Shown piece by piece: positions 47,745 through 55,870 of a DNA stretch of 64,000 nucleotides. Position 1 is the stretch's first letter. Every line of letters starts with the position of its first letter. A program made the translations under genes and the position numbers. The stretch is from Bog-473 sp963745175. Lineage in GTDB: Bacteria; Actinomycetota; Acidimicrobiia; Acidimicrobiales; RAAP-2. A model generated the notes under the pieces. That model was given only the letters and a program-made list of their open reading frames with translations. It searched no databases and was not told the DNA's origin. Location: positions 62,001 to 126,000 of the forward strand of contig CAVUWK010000004.1 in the NCBI GenBank assembly GCA_963745175.1, written 5' to 3'.

Positions 47745-48365
47745 ATGGTGGACGACGAGTCGCAGACAGGGTCCTCCGGCAACGGGTCGTCCGGTTCAGG
47801 ATCGGCCGCTTCACTCTCCATCGTCCGGGCGGCGGCCGTCCTCATCGTCTTCGTCGTGGCGGTCACTGTTCTGGTGGCGGTCGGGACGCGTCCGAGTGTG
47901 AGCAGCACGCCGACCACCACGACCACCACCGCCGCGGCCGGGGCGACGACGTCGACGTCCACCACCGCGGCAGCCGGAGGCGGGTCGCACTCGACGACCA
48001 CGACCAAGGCGGGTCACAAGGGGGCGACGACCACGACCACCACCGTGGCCCCCAGCTCGGTGAGCGTCGTGGTGGCCAACGCGACGAGCAGCAACGGGCT
48101 GGCCGCGCACTACACGACGGTCATCGGCGCCGGCGGCTGGACCATGAAGACGCCCGTCGATGCTTCGACCACCGAAGCCACCTCGGCCGTCTACTACGCG
48201 TCGGGCATGCAGCAACCGGCGGCATCCATCGCCACCACCATCGGCGTCAAGCCGGCCCAGGTGCTGCCGCTCACGACGGCCACTCCGGTCAACGGGGTCA
48301 CGGGCACCGACGTCGTGGTCGTCATCGGCGCGGACCTGGCCTCGACCACGACGACGACCACCTGA
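47745..48365 (+). CDS. Membrane-anchored LytR_C-domain protein
   Basis: The 206-residue protein has one membrane helix at about residues 27-46 (VRAAAVLIVFVVAVTVLVAV). A long Thr/Ser/Ala-rich extracellular linker follows (about 47-103). Then comes a LytR_C domain (SVSVVVANATSSNGLAAHYTTVIGAGGWTMKTP, VVVVIGADL). LytR_C domains accompany LytR-CpsA-Psr wall-polymer ligases; here the domain stands alone. The linker is probably flexible and possibly glycosylated. It lies three bases upstream of otsB, perhaps in one transcript. Confidence 0.75.
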   Translation: MVDDESQTGSSGNGSSGSGSAASLSIVRAAAVLIVFVVAVTVLVAVGTRPSVSSTPTTTTTTAAAGATTSTSTTAAAGGGSHSTTTTKAGHKGATTTTTTVAPSSVSVVVANATSSNGLAAHYTTVIGAGGWTMKTPVDASTTEATSAVYYASGMQQPAASIATTIGVKPAQVLPLTTATPVNGVTGTDVVVVIGADLASTTTTTT

Positions 48366-48367
48366 CG

Positions 48368-49205
48368 TTGCCCGACGCGGGCGACGCCGTTGCGCGCCTG
48401 CCGGCGCTCCTGCAGCCGCTGGCGACCGAGGCGGATCGCAGACGCGCTGTTCCTCGACTTCGACGGGACGCTCGCGGCCATTGTCGAGGACCCGACCGCG
48501 GCGCGGCCGCTCCCCGGCGTGCCGGCGTTGCTGGCGGAGCTCGCCGTCCCGTTCGCACTGGTCGCGGTGATCTCGGGCCGGCCCACGGCCTTCCTGGCGG
48601 AGGTCCTGGGCGCGCCTCGGGGCGTCATGTTGGCCGGCCTCTACGGCCTCGAGCGCGCCCTCCGGGGGCCCGAGCACGATACGTGGGCGGCCATCATCGA
48701 CCAGGTGGTCGCCGAGGCGACGGCCACGGCGCCCGAAGGCGTGTACGTCGAACCCAAGGGCCTGACCGTCACGCTGCACTGGCGCCGAGCCCCCGAGCAG
48801 AAGGAGTGGGTCGTCGCCTTCGCGGCGCGCCAGCATGCCGAACACGACCTGATGGTGCACGAGGGACGGCACGAGCGGGAGCTTCGTCCGCCTCTCGACG
48901 TCGACAAGGGGACCGTCGTCCGGTCCCTGGTGGCCGAGCACGACGAGAAGGCCGAGCCGCTCCGCGCCGTGGCGGCGTTCGGCGACGACATCGGCGACCT
49001 CCCCACCTTCGCCGCAGTGGGGGAGCTGCGCGCGGCCGACGGACGCCCGCTCATTGCGGTCAGGGTCGCCGCGGTCGACACCGAGAGCCCGCCCGCCGTG
49101 GCCGCCGCCGCCGACCTGTCGGTTCCCGGCGCCAGCGGCGCGGTGGCGTTGTTGCACGACCTGGCCGACGCCGCCACGGCCGCGGCCGGCGCCCCTCAGC
49201 CCTGA
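48368..49205 (+). CDS. otsB: Trehalose-6-phosphate phosphatase (HAD family), frameshifted
   Basis: TTG 48368 opens LPDAGDAVARLPALLQPLATEAD, and the frame changes near 48437 (one extra C). ADALFLDFDGTLAAIVEDP then carries the HAD nucleophile Asp and its partner. Later motifs are ISGR, KGLTVTLHWR, and FGDDIGDLPTF. The whole resembles OtsB of actinobacteria. Next to OtsA it completes trehalose synthesis; with GpgS nearby, a glucosylphosphoglycerate phosphatase role is a lesser alternative. It converges on otsA with a ten-base overlap. Confidence 0.8.
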
Positions 49206-50576
49206 GCCGCCGCCAGCTGGTCGGCCCACCAGTCGGCCGCCGTCCGCGCGCGCACGCTGGTGCGCAACGCCGTGGCCCGCGCGGCGCGGGCGGGCGGGTC
49301 CATGGAGAGCGCGACGTGCAGCGCGTCGGCGGTGCCGGCGACGTCGAAAGGGTTGACCCCGAGCGCGCCGTCGCCACCCAGGGCCAGCTCCTCCCAGGCG
49401 CCCGCCTGGTGGGACAGCACTAGGACGCCGTCGGCGGTGTTGAGCAGCGGCCCCTCCTTGGCCACGAGGTTGAGCCCGTCGCGCACCGGGTTGACCAGGA
49501 GCACGTCCGACAGGGTCAGCGCGGCGAGTGAGCGGGGCCAGTCGTCCTGGACCGAGAGCACGATCGGCGTCCAACCGTCGTCCCCGAAGGCGTGGTTGAT
49601 GCGCTCGGCTGTGTGCTCCACGTCGGCGGCGTAGGCAAGATACTCGGCCAGGCCCTGCCGGCTGGGATAGGCCAACGCCACGTGCACCACCCCGCCGCGC
49701 CACTCGGGGTGAGCGGTCAGCAGCTCCTCGAAGGCGAGCATCCCCCGCACGATGTTCTTCGAGGGCTCCATCCGGTCGGTCCGGGCGATGATGCGGCGCC
49801 CGCCCACCTCGGCCCGCAGTGCGGCCGCCGCGGCCGCGCACTCGGGCGACGCCGCCTCCGCCTCGAGCACGCCGGCGTCCGGGCCGAGCGGGGCGACGAA
49901 CGTCCGCGGTGACGGGCGCCCGGCCGCGGCGTAACAGGCCGTGAAGTCGGCCTCCCACTGGTGGCAGTGGAAGCCGCAGGCCGAGTAGCCGGCCATGCCG
50001 TCGAGGAGCTCGGCCACCACGTCGTCGGGCAGCACGCCCAGCATGGCGGGCGCGGCGAACGGTGTGTGCAAGAAGTGGACCAAGCGCAGGTCCGGTCGCG
50101 CCTCGGCCAGCATCCGCCCCAGGAGCGAGAAGTGGTAGTCCTGCACGAAGACGGCGTCGCCCGCACCCGCCCGGGCCGCGACGACGTCGGCCATGGCCCG
50201 GTTGTAGGCCCGGTAGCCCTCCCAGGCCGCCCGCCAGTAGCGGTCGAAGCGGGGCCGGTGCGGCAGGTCGAAGAGGTGGTGGTGGCAGTACCAGAGCGTC
50301 GTGTTGGCGACCACGTCGTAGGCCTGGCGGTAGGTGTCGTCGTCCACGACGACCGGCAACAGGTCGAGGCCGTCCTCGTGCATGACGCCCCTGGGCGACC
50401 GCCTCGCGATCCGCCGCGCCCATCGTCACCGAGGCCCACGTCGTGCCGCTCCCCGCGAGGATGCGGTGCAGGGAGGACGCCAGGCCGCCCGCGGCGGGGA
50501 CCGGGACCAGCGCGCCGTCGGGCCCGGCGCGGAAGGTGAGGGGGCCGCGGTTCGAGACGACGATGGCCCCGCTCAT
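49196..50576 (-). CDS. otsA: Trehalose-6-phosphate synthase (GT20), frameshifted
   Basis: ATG 50576 starts MSGAIVVSNRGPLTF, the family start with the N-R-G loop. The frame shifts near 50388 (GGGG with one extra G) and continues as GVMHEDGLDLLPVVVDDDTYRQAYD. Motifs: VQDYHFSLLGRML (catalytic DYH), LHTPFA, RMEPSKNIVRGMLAFEELL, NPVRDGLNLVAKE. The reconstructed length is about 460 residues. It makes trehalose-6-phosphate from UDP-glucose and glucose-6-phosphate; a glucosylglycerol-type acceptor cannot be ruled out. It overlaps gpgS by four bases. Confidence 0.82.
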
Positions 50577-51367
50577 GAGGGCCGCGGGAGCGTCGTCGTC
50601 GGCACGCGCTCGAGCGCGGCCCGCAGCACGTCGACCGCCTGGGGGCGCAGCTCGTGCAGGGGCCGGTTGCGGTGGATGCGCTCACCCAGGTCGACCTGGG
50701 CCAGGCGGTCCGCTCCGAGATGTTGTGCCACGTCGATCAGCAGGCCGAGCTCGACCCCGTAGCCACCGGCGAAGCCCAGCTTCTCGAAGACCCAGCGGTG
50801 CGCCGCGGTCTCGCCGGCGAGCGGCTGGCGCACCCAGGAGAGCTCGGGGAAGAGGAGCTCGAGCACGGGGCGTGCCACCAACTCGGTGACCCGTCCCCCG
50901 CCGGTGGGGTCACCGTGCAGAGGACGCGTGTAGAAGCCCTTGACCAGGGCGACGCTGTCGGTGGTCAGCAGCGGCCCGAGCAGGCCGGTGACGAAGGCCG
51001 GGGTGGTGTTGGCCACGTCCGCGTCCAAGAAGGCGACGACGTCACCGGTGGAGGCGGCCAGGGCGGCCGCCATGGCCTGGCCCTTGCCCCCGCCGCCGCC
51101 AGGCCCGGCCACGACGAACGCCCCGGCGTCACGGGCCTGGTCCGCCGTGTCGTCGAGGGACCCGTCGTCGAGCACGATGACCTCGTCGACCAGCCCGTTG
51201 CCCCCGTGCCCGGCGAGGAAGGGCTGGACGACCGCCCGGACGACCGAGCCCACCGTCGAGCCCTCGTCGCGGGCGGGGATGCACACCGAGACCGTCCGCC
51301 CGGTCCGGGCCTTGGCCTCGAGCAGCGGGCCGGTGGGGAAGTCCCCGTGGTGAAAGGTGTGGGCCAC
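50573..51367 (-). CDS. gpgS: Glucosyl-3-phosphoglycerate synthase (GpgS-like, GT81)
   Basis: A GT-A fold: VSVCIPARDEGSTVGSVV, VIVLDDGSLDDTADQA, AFLDADVANTTPAFVTGLLGPLL, and the diagnostic VKGFYTRPL..GGGRVTELVARPVL...ELSWVRQPLAGE...GYGVELGLLIDV. It transfers glucose to 3-phosphoglycerate, the first step to glucosylglycerate and methylglucose lipopolysaccharides. GTG 51367 gives 264 residues, shorter at the N-terminus than the mycobacterial enzyme. The adjoining frame reads VAHVREWLLESR just upstream, so a further one-base error may have cut off the true start. Linked to otsA. Confidence 0.8.
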   Translation of the reverse strand: MAHTFHHGDFPTGPLLEAKARTGRTVSVCIPARDEGSTVGSVVRAVVQPFLAGHGGNGLVDEVIVLDDGSLDDTADQARDAGAFVVAGPGGGGGKGQAMAAALAASTGDVVAFLDADVANTTPAFVTGLLGPLLTTDSVALVKGFYTRPLHGDPTGGGRVTELVARPVLELLFPELSWVRQPLAGETAAHRWVFEKLGFAGGYGVELGLLIDVAQHLGADRLAQVDLGERIHRNRPLHELRPQAVDVLRAALERVPTTTLPRPS

Positions 51368-51430
51368 GCCCTCGATTCAAGCAGCCATTCCCGCACGTGG
51401 GCCACGTTGAGGCGGCCGGCCCGGGCGGGC

Positions 51431-51436
51431 TAGCAT
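51431..51436 (+). promoter_or_regulatory. -10 TAGCAT ahead of the SAM riboswitch
   Basis: The hexamer predicts a transcript beginning near 51443, exactly where the riboswitch P1 strand starts. No good -35 is visible in the GC-rich sequence upstream. Confidence 0.4.
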
Positions 51437-51442
51437 GGCTCC

Positions 51443-51528
51443 CATCATCCAGAGCGACTGAGGGACGGGCCCGTCGACGTCGCGGCAACCAGTGCGAAGC
51501 ACCTGGTGCCAACGCCCGACCGATGAGG
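51443..51528 (+). ncRNA. S-adenosylmethionine riboswitch (SAM-I clan)
   Basis: The conserved core is present in order: CCAGAG, GAGGGACGGGCCC (51460-51472), GCGGCAACC (51482-51490), the P3 hairpin CCAGTGC-GAA-GCACCTGG, and GGTGCCAAC. P1 pairs TCATC (51445-51449) with GATGA (51522-51526). The P1 3' strand runs into the Shine-Dalgarno GAGGAGG (51525-51531) of the next gene. Ligand binding should therefore hide the ribosome site and lower translation. SAM-I and SAM-IV cannot be separated by eye. Confidence 0.85.
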
Positions 51529-51535
51529 AGGACCG

Positions 51536-52798
51536 ATGGCCGATTTCGTCACTGGGCTGCGTTGTCGTGAATGTCAGCGCGCCTTTCCCGCCGAGGCGTT
51601 GCACGTCTGCGACTACTGCTTCGGGCCGCTGGAGGTCGCCTACGACTACGAGCGGATCGCGGCGGCGATCAGCCGGGAGCGCATCGAGGCCGGTCCCCGT
51701 TCCATCTGGCGCTACCGGGACCTGCTCCCGGTCGACGACGCCACGCCGGTCGACCTGGGCGCCGGCTTCACCCCGCTGGTGCGGGCCGACCGCCTGGCCG
51801 CCGAGCTCGGGCTGGGCGAGCTCTGGATCAAGGACGACACCGCCAACCCGACCGGCTCCTTCAAGGACCGGGTGGTCTCGGTCGCCCTCACCAAGGCGCG
51901 CCAGCTCGGCTTCAAGGTGGCCGCCTGCGCGTCGACGGGCAATCTGGCCAACTCGGTGGCCGCCCACGCCGCGAGGGCCGGCATGGACTCGGTCGTCCTC
52001 ATCCCGCACGACCTCGAGACGGCCAAGGTCACGATGACGGCCGTCTACGGCGGGACGGTGATCGCCGTCGAGGGGAACTACGACGACGTCAACCGCCTGT
52101 GCGCCGAGCTGACGAGCGAGCGCCCGAGCTGGGCCTTCGTCAACGTCAACGTGCGCACCTACTACGCCGAGGGCTCCAAGACGCTGGCCTTCGAGATCGC
52201 CGAGCAGCTCGGCTGGAGGGCCCCGGACCATGTCGTGGTCCCCATCGGGTCGGGCAGCCAGCTGACCAAGGTGGCCAAGGGGTTCTCCGAGCTGGGCCAG
52301 GTCGGCCTCCTGCCGGAGGAGCCCGCCGTGCGGGTCTCGGGCGCCCAGGCCGAGGGGTGCTCGCCCGTGGCCGCGGCCTTCCTCGCCGGCACCGACGCCA
52401 TCCGGCCGGTCAAGCCCCGGACGATCGCCAAGTCCCTGGCCATCGGCAACCCGGCCGACGGCTGGTACGCCCTGGAGACCATGCGCCGCTCGGGTGGCTC
52501 GTGCGCCGCCGTGACCGACGACGAGATCATTCAGGGCATCGGGCTACTGGCCCGCACCGAGGGGATCTTCGCCGAGACGGCCGGCGGAGTGACCATCGCG
52601 ACCCTGTGCAAGCTGGCCGCCTCCGGGGCCATCCAACCCGACGAGCGGGTGGTGGCCCTGGTCACCGGGCACGGCCTCAAGACGGTGGAGGCCCTGGCCG
52701 GCGCGCCGGGCAGCGCCCCCACGGCGACCATCGCACCCACCCTCGACGCGTTCGACGCCGCGCTGGAGGCCCACGAGACCAAGGAGACCCCCCGATGA
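51536..52798 (+). CDS. Threonine-synthase-like PLP enzyme, probable O-phosphohomoserine-dependent homocysteine synthase (MetM type)
   Basis: A fold-type II PLP enzyme of 420 residues with an N-terminal zinc ribbon (C10, C13, C25, C28). The PLP lysine is K110 in NPTGSFKDR, followed by ACASTGNLANSVAAHAARAG and PIGSGSQLTKVAKGF. By homology it is ThrC. However, it sits under a SAM riboswitch and overlaps (ATGA) a ubiquitin-like protein ending in GG. A Streptomyces pair of this kind (MetM with MetO), as I recall, makes homocysteine from O-phosphohomoserine. SAM repression makes sense for methionine synthesis but not for threonine. True ThrC function remains the alternative. Confidence 0.75.
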   Translation: MADFVTGLRCRECQRAFPAEALHVCDYCFGPLEVAYDYERIAAAISRERIEAGPRSIWRYRDLLPVDDATPVDLGAGFTPLVRADRLAAELGLGELWIKDDTANPTGSFKDRVVSVALTKARQLGFKVAACASTGNLANSVAAHAARAGMDSVVLIPHDLETAKVTMTAVYGGTVIAVEGNYDDVNRLCAELTSERPSWAFVNVNVRTYYAEGSKTLAFEIAEQLGWRAPDHVVVPIGSGSQLTKVAKGFSELGQVGLLPEEPAVRVSGAQAEGCSPVAAAFLAGTDAIRPVKPRTIAKSLAIGNPADGWYALETMRRSGGSCAAVTDDEIIQGIGLLARTEGIFAETAGGVTIATLCKLAASGAIQPDERVVALVTGHGLKTVEALAGAPGSAPTATIAPTLDAFDAALEAHETKETPR

Positions 52799-53070
52799 GC
52801 GTGACCGTCCGCATCCCCACGCAGCTCCGTACCCTGACCGGGGGCGCCGGCGAGGTCGAGGTGGAGGGGGCCTCGGTCGGAGAGGCCCTCAAGGCCCTCG
52901 ACGCCGCCAATCCGGGCCTGGCCGAGCGCCTCTTCGACGACGCCGGCGGCCTGCGCCGCTTCGTCAACGTGTTCCTGGCCGACGAGGACGTCCGCTTCCT
53001 CGACGGCCTGGCCACGCCGGTCTCCCCCGGCCAGACGCTCTCGATCGTTCCCGCCGTCGCCGGGGGCTAA
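52795..53070 (+). CDS. ThiS/MoaD-family sulfur carrier (MetO/CysO-like)
   Basis: A 91-residue beta-grasp protein: VTVRIPTQLRTLTGGAGEVEVEGASVGEALKALDAANPGLAERLFDDAG, RRFVNVFLADEDVRFLDGLATPV, and the terminal VPAVAGG. The free C-terminal Gly-Gly is what an E1-like enzyme adenylates and converts to a thiocarboxylate. CysO of Mycobacterium is the nearest model and works with a PLP enzyme. Here the coupled PLP enzyme is the ThrC/MetM homologue, so it probably delivers sulfide equivalents for homocysteine. The activating enzyme is not in the window. Confidence 0.8.
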   Translation: MSVTVRIPTQLRTLTGGAGEVEVEGASVGEALKALDAANPGLAERLFDDAGGLRRFVNVFLADEDVRFLDGLATPVSPGQTLSIVPAVAGG

Positions 53071-53217
53071 ACCCCTCCCCCCGGGGGGGCGCCGGGGGGC
53101 GCCGGGGACGATCCCGGAGCACCCGGAGCGGCGGCCTCCAATTTCCGGGAATCCAACCAGGGTCGTTGAGGCCCGGCCGCGTCGCCCTTGCGCGCGGCCC
53201 CCTAAGGTGGTTACCTA

Positions 53218-53244
53218 TTAGCACTCACAAGACGAGAGTGCTAA
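53218..53244 (+). promoter_or_regulatory. Perfect CIRCE operator of groEL
   Basis: TTAGCACTC, nine bases, GAGTGCTAA: an exact match to the HrcA operator. It lies 16 bases before ATG 53261. TTGCGC (53188-53193) and TTACCT (53211-53216) just upstream are a possible -35/-10 pair, so HrcA would sit at the transcription start. Confidence 0.95.
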
Positions 53245-53260
53245 CGGAGGAATACACCAG

Positions 53261-54877
53261 ATGGCCAAGATCATCGCCTTCCAGGAGGACGCCCGCCGCG
53301 GCCTGGAGACCGGCATGAACAAGCTGGCGGACGCGGTCCGCGTGACCCTCGGCCCGAAGGGCCGCAACGTGGTGCTCGACAAGAAGTGGGGCGCCCCGAC
53401 GATCACCAACGACGGCGTGTCGATCGCCAAGGAGATCGACCTCGAGGACCCGTTCGAGAGGATCGGCGCCGAGCTGGTCAAGGAAGTAGCCAAGAAGACC
53501 GACGACGTGGCCGGTGACGGCACCACCACGGCCACCGTCCTCGCCTGGGCCATGGTCCGCGAGGGGCTGCGCAACGTGGCCGCCGGCGCCAACCCCATGG
53601 CGCTCAAGCGGGGCATCGAGGCGGCCGTCGACATCGCCGTCGGCTCCATCCACGGCATCGCCAAGGAGACCGAGTCCAAGGCGCAGATCGCCCAGGTGGC
53701 CTCCATCTCGGCCGCCGACACCGAGATCGGCGAGATGATCTCCGAGGCCATCGACAAGGTCGGCCGCGACGGCGTCATCACCGTCGAGGAGTCGCAGACC
53801 TTCGGCATGGACATGGACCTCGTCGAGGGCATGCGCTTCGACAAGGGCTACATCGCCCCTTACTTCGTGACCGACCCCGAGCGCATGGAGGCCTCGCTGG
53901 AGGACGCCTACGTGCTGCTGGTCGGCTCGAAGATCACGGCCGTGCGCGACCTGCTCCCGGTGCTCGAGAAGGTCATCCAGAGCGGCAAGCCGCTGCTGAT
54001 CATCGCCGAGGACGTCGAGGGCGAGGCCCTGGCCACCCTCGTGGTGAACAAGATCCGCGGCACGTTCCGCTCGGTGGCCGTCAAGGCCCCCGGCTTCGGC
54101 GAGCGCCGCAAGGCCATGCTCCAGGACATCGCCATCCTCACCGGCGGCCAGGTCGTGACCGAAGAGGTCGGCCTCAAGCTGGAGAACGTGACCCTCGACC
54201 TGCTGGGCACCGCCCGCAAGGTCGTCATCACCAAGGACGAGACGACCATCGTCGAGGGTGCCGGCACCGAGTCCGACATCAAGGGCCGGATCAACCAGAT
54301 CAAGACCGAGATCGAGAACACCGACTCGGACTATGACCGGGAGAAGCTCCAGGAGCGCCTGGCCAAGCTGTCCGGCGGCGTGGCCGTGATCAAGGTCGGG
54401 GCCGCCACCGAGGTCGAGCTCAAGGAGAAGAAGCACCGGATCGAGGACGCCGTTTCGACGACCAAGGCCGCCATTGAGGAGGGCGTGGTGCCCGGCGGTG
54501 GCGTCGCCCTGCTGCGGGCCCAGACCGCCATCCTCGAGGGTGCCGAGAAGCTCGAGGGCGACGAGGCCACCGGGGCGCGCATCGTCGGCAAGGCCGTCGA
54601 GGAGCCGCTGAAGCAGATCGCGGTGAACGCAGGCCTCGAGGGCGGCGTCATCGTCGAGAAGGTGCGCAACCTCAAGGGTGCGCACGGCCTGAACGCGGCC
54701 ACCAGCGAGTACGAGGACCTGTTCAAGGCCGGCGTGATCGACGCCGCCAAGGTCACCCGGTCGGCCCTGCAGAACGCGGCGTCCATCGCGGCCCTGTTTC
54801 TGACGACCGAGGCGGTCATCGTGGACAAGCCCGAGGAAGACGCGCCCGCCATGCCCGGCGGTATGGACGACTACTAG
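53261..54877 (+). CDS. groEL: Chaperonin GroEL
   Basis: The 538-residue 60-kDa chaperonin is intact: NVVLDKKWGAPTITNDGVSIAKEI, DVAGDGTTTATVLA (ATP), APGFGERRKAMLQDIA, and EEGVVPGGGVALLR. It ends MPGGMDDY, without the plain GGM repeat or the His-rich tail of GroEL1 paralogues. GGAGG precedes the ATG. No groES gene is adjacent, so this is a solitary groEL (GroEL2-like position) with its partner elsewhere. Regulated by HrcA through the CIRCE site. Confidence 0.96.
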   Translation: MAKIIAFQEDARRGLETGMNKLADAVRVTLGPKGRNVVLDKKWGAPTITNDGVSIAKEIDLEDPFERIGAELVKEVAKKTDDVAGDGTTTATVLAWAMVREGLRNVAAGANPMALKRGIEAAVDIAVGSIHGIAKETESKAQIAQVASISAADTEIGEMISEAIDKVGRDGVITVEESQTFGMDMDLVEGMRFDKGYIAPYFVTDPERMEASLEDAYVLLVGSKITAVRDLLPVLEKVIQSGKPLLIIAEDVEGEALATLVVNKIRGTFRSVAVKAPGFGERRKAMLQDIAILTGGQVVTEEVGLKLENVTLDLLGTARKVVITKDETTIVEGAGTESDIKGRINQIKTEIENTDSDYDREKLQERLAKLSGGVAVIKVGAATEVELKEKKHRIEDAVSTTKAAIEEGVVPGGGVALLRAQTAILEGAEKLEGDEATGARIVGKAVEEPLKQIAVNAGLEGGVIVEKVRNLKGAHGLNAATSEYEDLFKAGVIDAAKVTRSALQNAASIAALFLTTEAVIVDKPEEDAPAMPGGMDDY

Positions 54878-54906
54878 ACCGGACTCTGCCGGTCCCGGGC
54901 GAGGCT

Positions 54907-54946
54907 GTCACCCGGTTGCCACGGCGCTGCAACAGCGCGGGGTGAC
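54907..54946 (+). terminator. Nested hairpin downstream of groEL
   Basis: Outer arms GTCACCC (54907-54913) and GGGTGAC (54940-54946) enclose the perfect inner hairpin GCGCTG-CAA-CAGCGC (54924-54938). No T-run follows. It may slow polymerase or protect the groEL 3' end. Confidence 0.4.
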
Positions 54947-54982
54947 ACTGGGAATTGCCTCACCCCCAACCGAGGCTGAACG

Positions 54983-55018
54983 GTGCGCCCGGCCGAAAGG
55001 CCGGGCGCACTGTCTTTT
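54983..55018 (+). terminator. Strong rho-independent terminator of groEL
   Basis: GTGCGCCCGGCC-GAAA-GGCCGGGCGCAC is a perfect 12-pair stem with a GAAA loop, followed by TGTCTTTT. It lies about 105 bases after the groEL stop. Confidence 0.9.
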
Positions 55019-55088
55019 GTGGGGACAATCTTCCTTTTGAGGAGACAGTCTTCGGGGCGGTCTGCTGCTTCGGCCGGATGTCTCCGAT

Positions 55089-55126
55089 GCGTATATACCC
55101 ACTAGTTTGCTAGTGGGTATATACGC
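55089..55126. promoter_or_regulatory. Perfect 17-bp-arm palindrome upstream of hemQ
   Basis: GCGTATATACCCACTAG, loop TTTG, CTAGTGGGTATATACGC: all 17 pairs are exact. It is strikingly AT-rich for this genome and lies about 48 bases before the TACACT box. No T-run follows, so it is more likely a protein-binding site or a protected hairpin than a terminator. Its ATACCC...GGGTAT outer half recalls metal-sensor operators, but the spacing is too long for CsoR. Confidence 0.6.
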
Positions 55127-55173
55127 AGCAACGAACACACCTGGGCACGGTCCGGCGGCCGGGAACGCTTCTC

Positions 55174-55179
55174 TACACT
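55174..55179 (+). promoter_or_regulatory. -10 TACACT for a leaderless hemQ mRNA
   Basis: TACACT ends six bases before GTG 55186. The spacing matches the other leaderless candidates in the window. Confidence 0.4.
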
Positions 55180-55185
55180 GACGGC

Positions 55186-55860
55186 GTGGCACTGACCCCG
55201 ACGGCCGGCTGGGGAGTCCTGCATCTCTTCTGCCGGTTGGCGCCTGACTTCGACGCCAACGCCCTGCGCAAGGCCCTGAGCGCCGCCGAGGCGGACGGCT
55301 ACCAGGTGGTCCCCGTAGCCCTGCTCGGCCACAAGGCGGACCTGGGCCTCATGGCGCTCGGGCCCGACGTCTGGCGGCTCCGCCGCCTGCAGACCGAGGC
55401 CGTCCGGTCCGGCCTGGTCGCCACCCAGTCCTATGTGTCGCTGACCGAGATCTCCGAGTACGCCGCCGGGGTGCCCGACGAGCTGCGCCAGGCCCGGCTC
55501 TTCCCCCAGCTCCCACCCGAGGGCAAGGACGCCTTCTGCTTCTATCCGATGAGCAAGCGCCGCGGCGACGCGCACAACTGGTATGCCCTGGACTTCGAGG
55601 CCCGCAAGCAGCTGATGCTGGGTCACGGCAAGGTGGGGCGGACCTTCCACGGCCGGATCCTCCAGGTCATCACGGGATCGACGGGGCTCGACGACTACGA
55701 GTGGGGGGTGACGCTCTTCGGCACGCACCCCGACGATCTCAAGGACTGCGTCTACGAGATGCGCTTCGACGACGCCTCTGCGCTCTACGCCGAGTTCGGT
55801 CCCTTCTACACCGGCATGGTCGGCACGCTCGACGAGGTGCTGTCGGTGCTGGGCGCCTGA
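55186..55860 (+). CDS. hemQ: Coproheme decarboxylase HemQ (chlorite dismutase family)
   Basis: The 224-residue protein catalyses the last step of the coproporphyrin-dependent heme pathway: two peroxide-driven decarboxylations of coproheme. Visible signatures are FCFYPMSKRRGDAHNWYAL (the Tyr in YPMSK is the catalytic radical tyrosine of the family), the heme-ligand region LMLGHGKVGRTFHGRI, and ITGSTGLDDYEWGVTLFGTHPDDLKDCVYEMRFD. The Arg/Gln needed for chlorite dismutation is not present as such, which fits HemQ. No other heme genes are adjacent. Confidence 0.88.
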   Translation: MALTPTAGWGVLHLFCRLAPDFDANALRKALSAAEADGYQVVPVALLGHKADLGLMALGPDVWRLRRLQTEAVRSGLVATQSYVSLTEISEYAAGVPDELRQARLFPQLPPEGKDAFCFYPMSKRRGDAHNWYALDFEARKQLMLGHGKVGRTFHGRILQVITGSTGLDDYEWGVTLFGTHPDDLKDCVYEMRFDDASALYAEFGPFYTGMVGTLDEVLSVLGA

Positions 55861-55870
55861 CCGCGGCACC

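Larger units (their letters stand above)
54878..55185. other. 308-base intergenic region between groEL and hemQ
   Basis: This is the longest gap in the window without a gene. It holds a nested hairpin (54907-54946), the groEL terminator (54983-55018), an AT-rich perfect palindrome (55089-55126), and a TACACT box (55174-55179) before hemQ. No open frame here looks coding. Confidence 0.7.

Noticed and set aside
53225..54685. Antisense 486-residue frame over groEL
   Set aside because: Common artefact opposite GC-rich groEL; no start signal or homology.
55089..55126. Rho-independent terminator
   Set aside because: The palindrome lacks a T-run and the real groEL terminator is already at 54983-55018.
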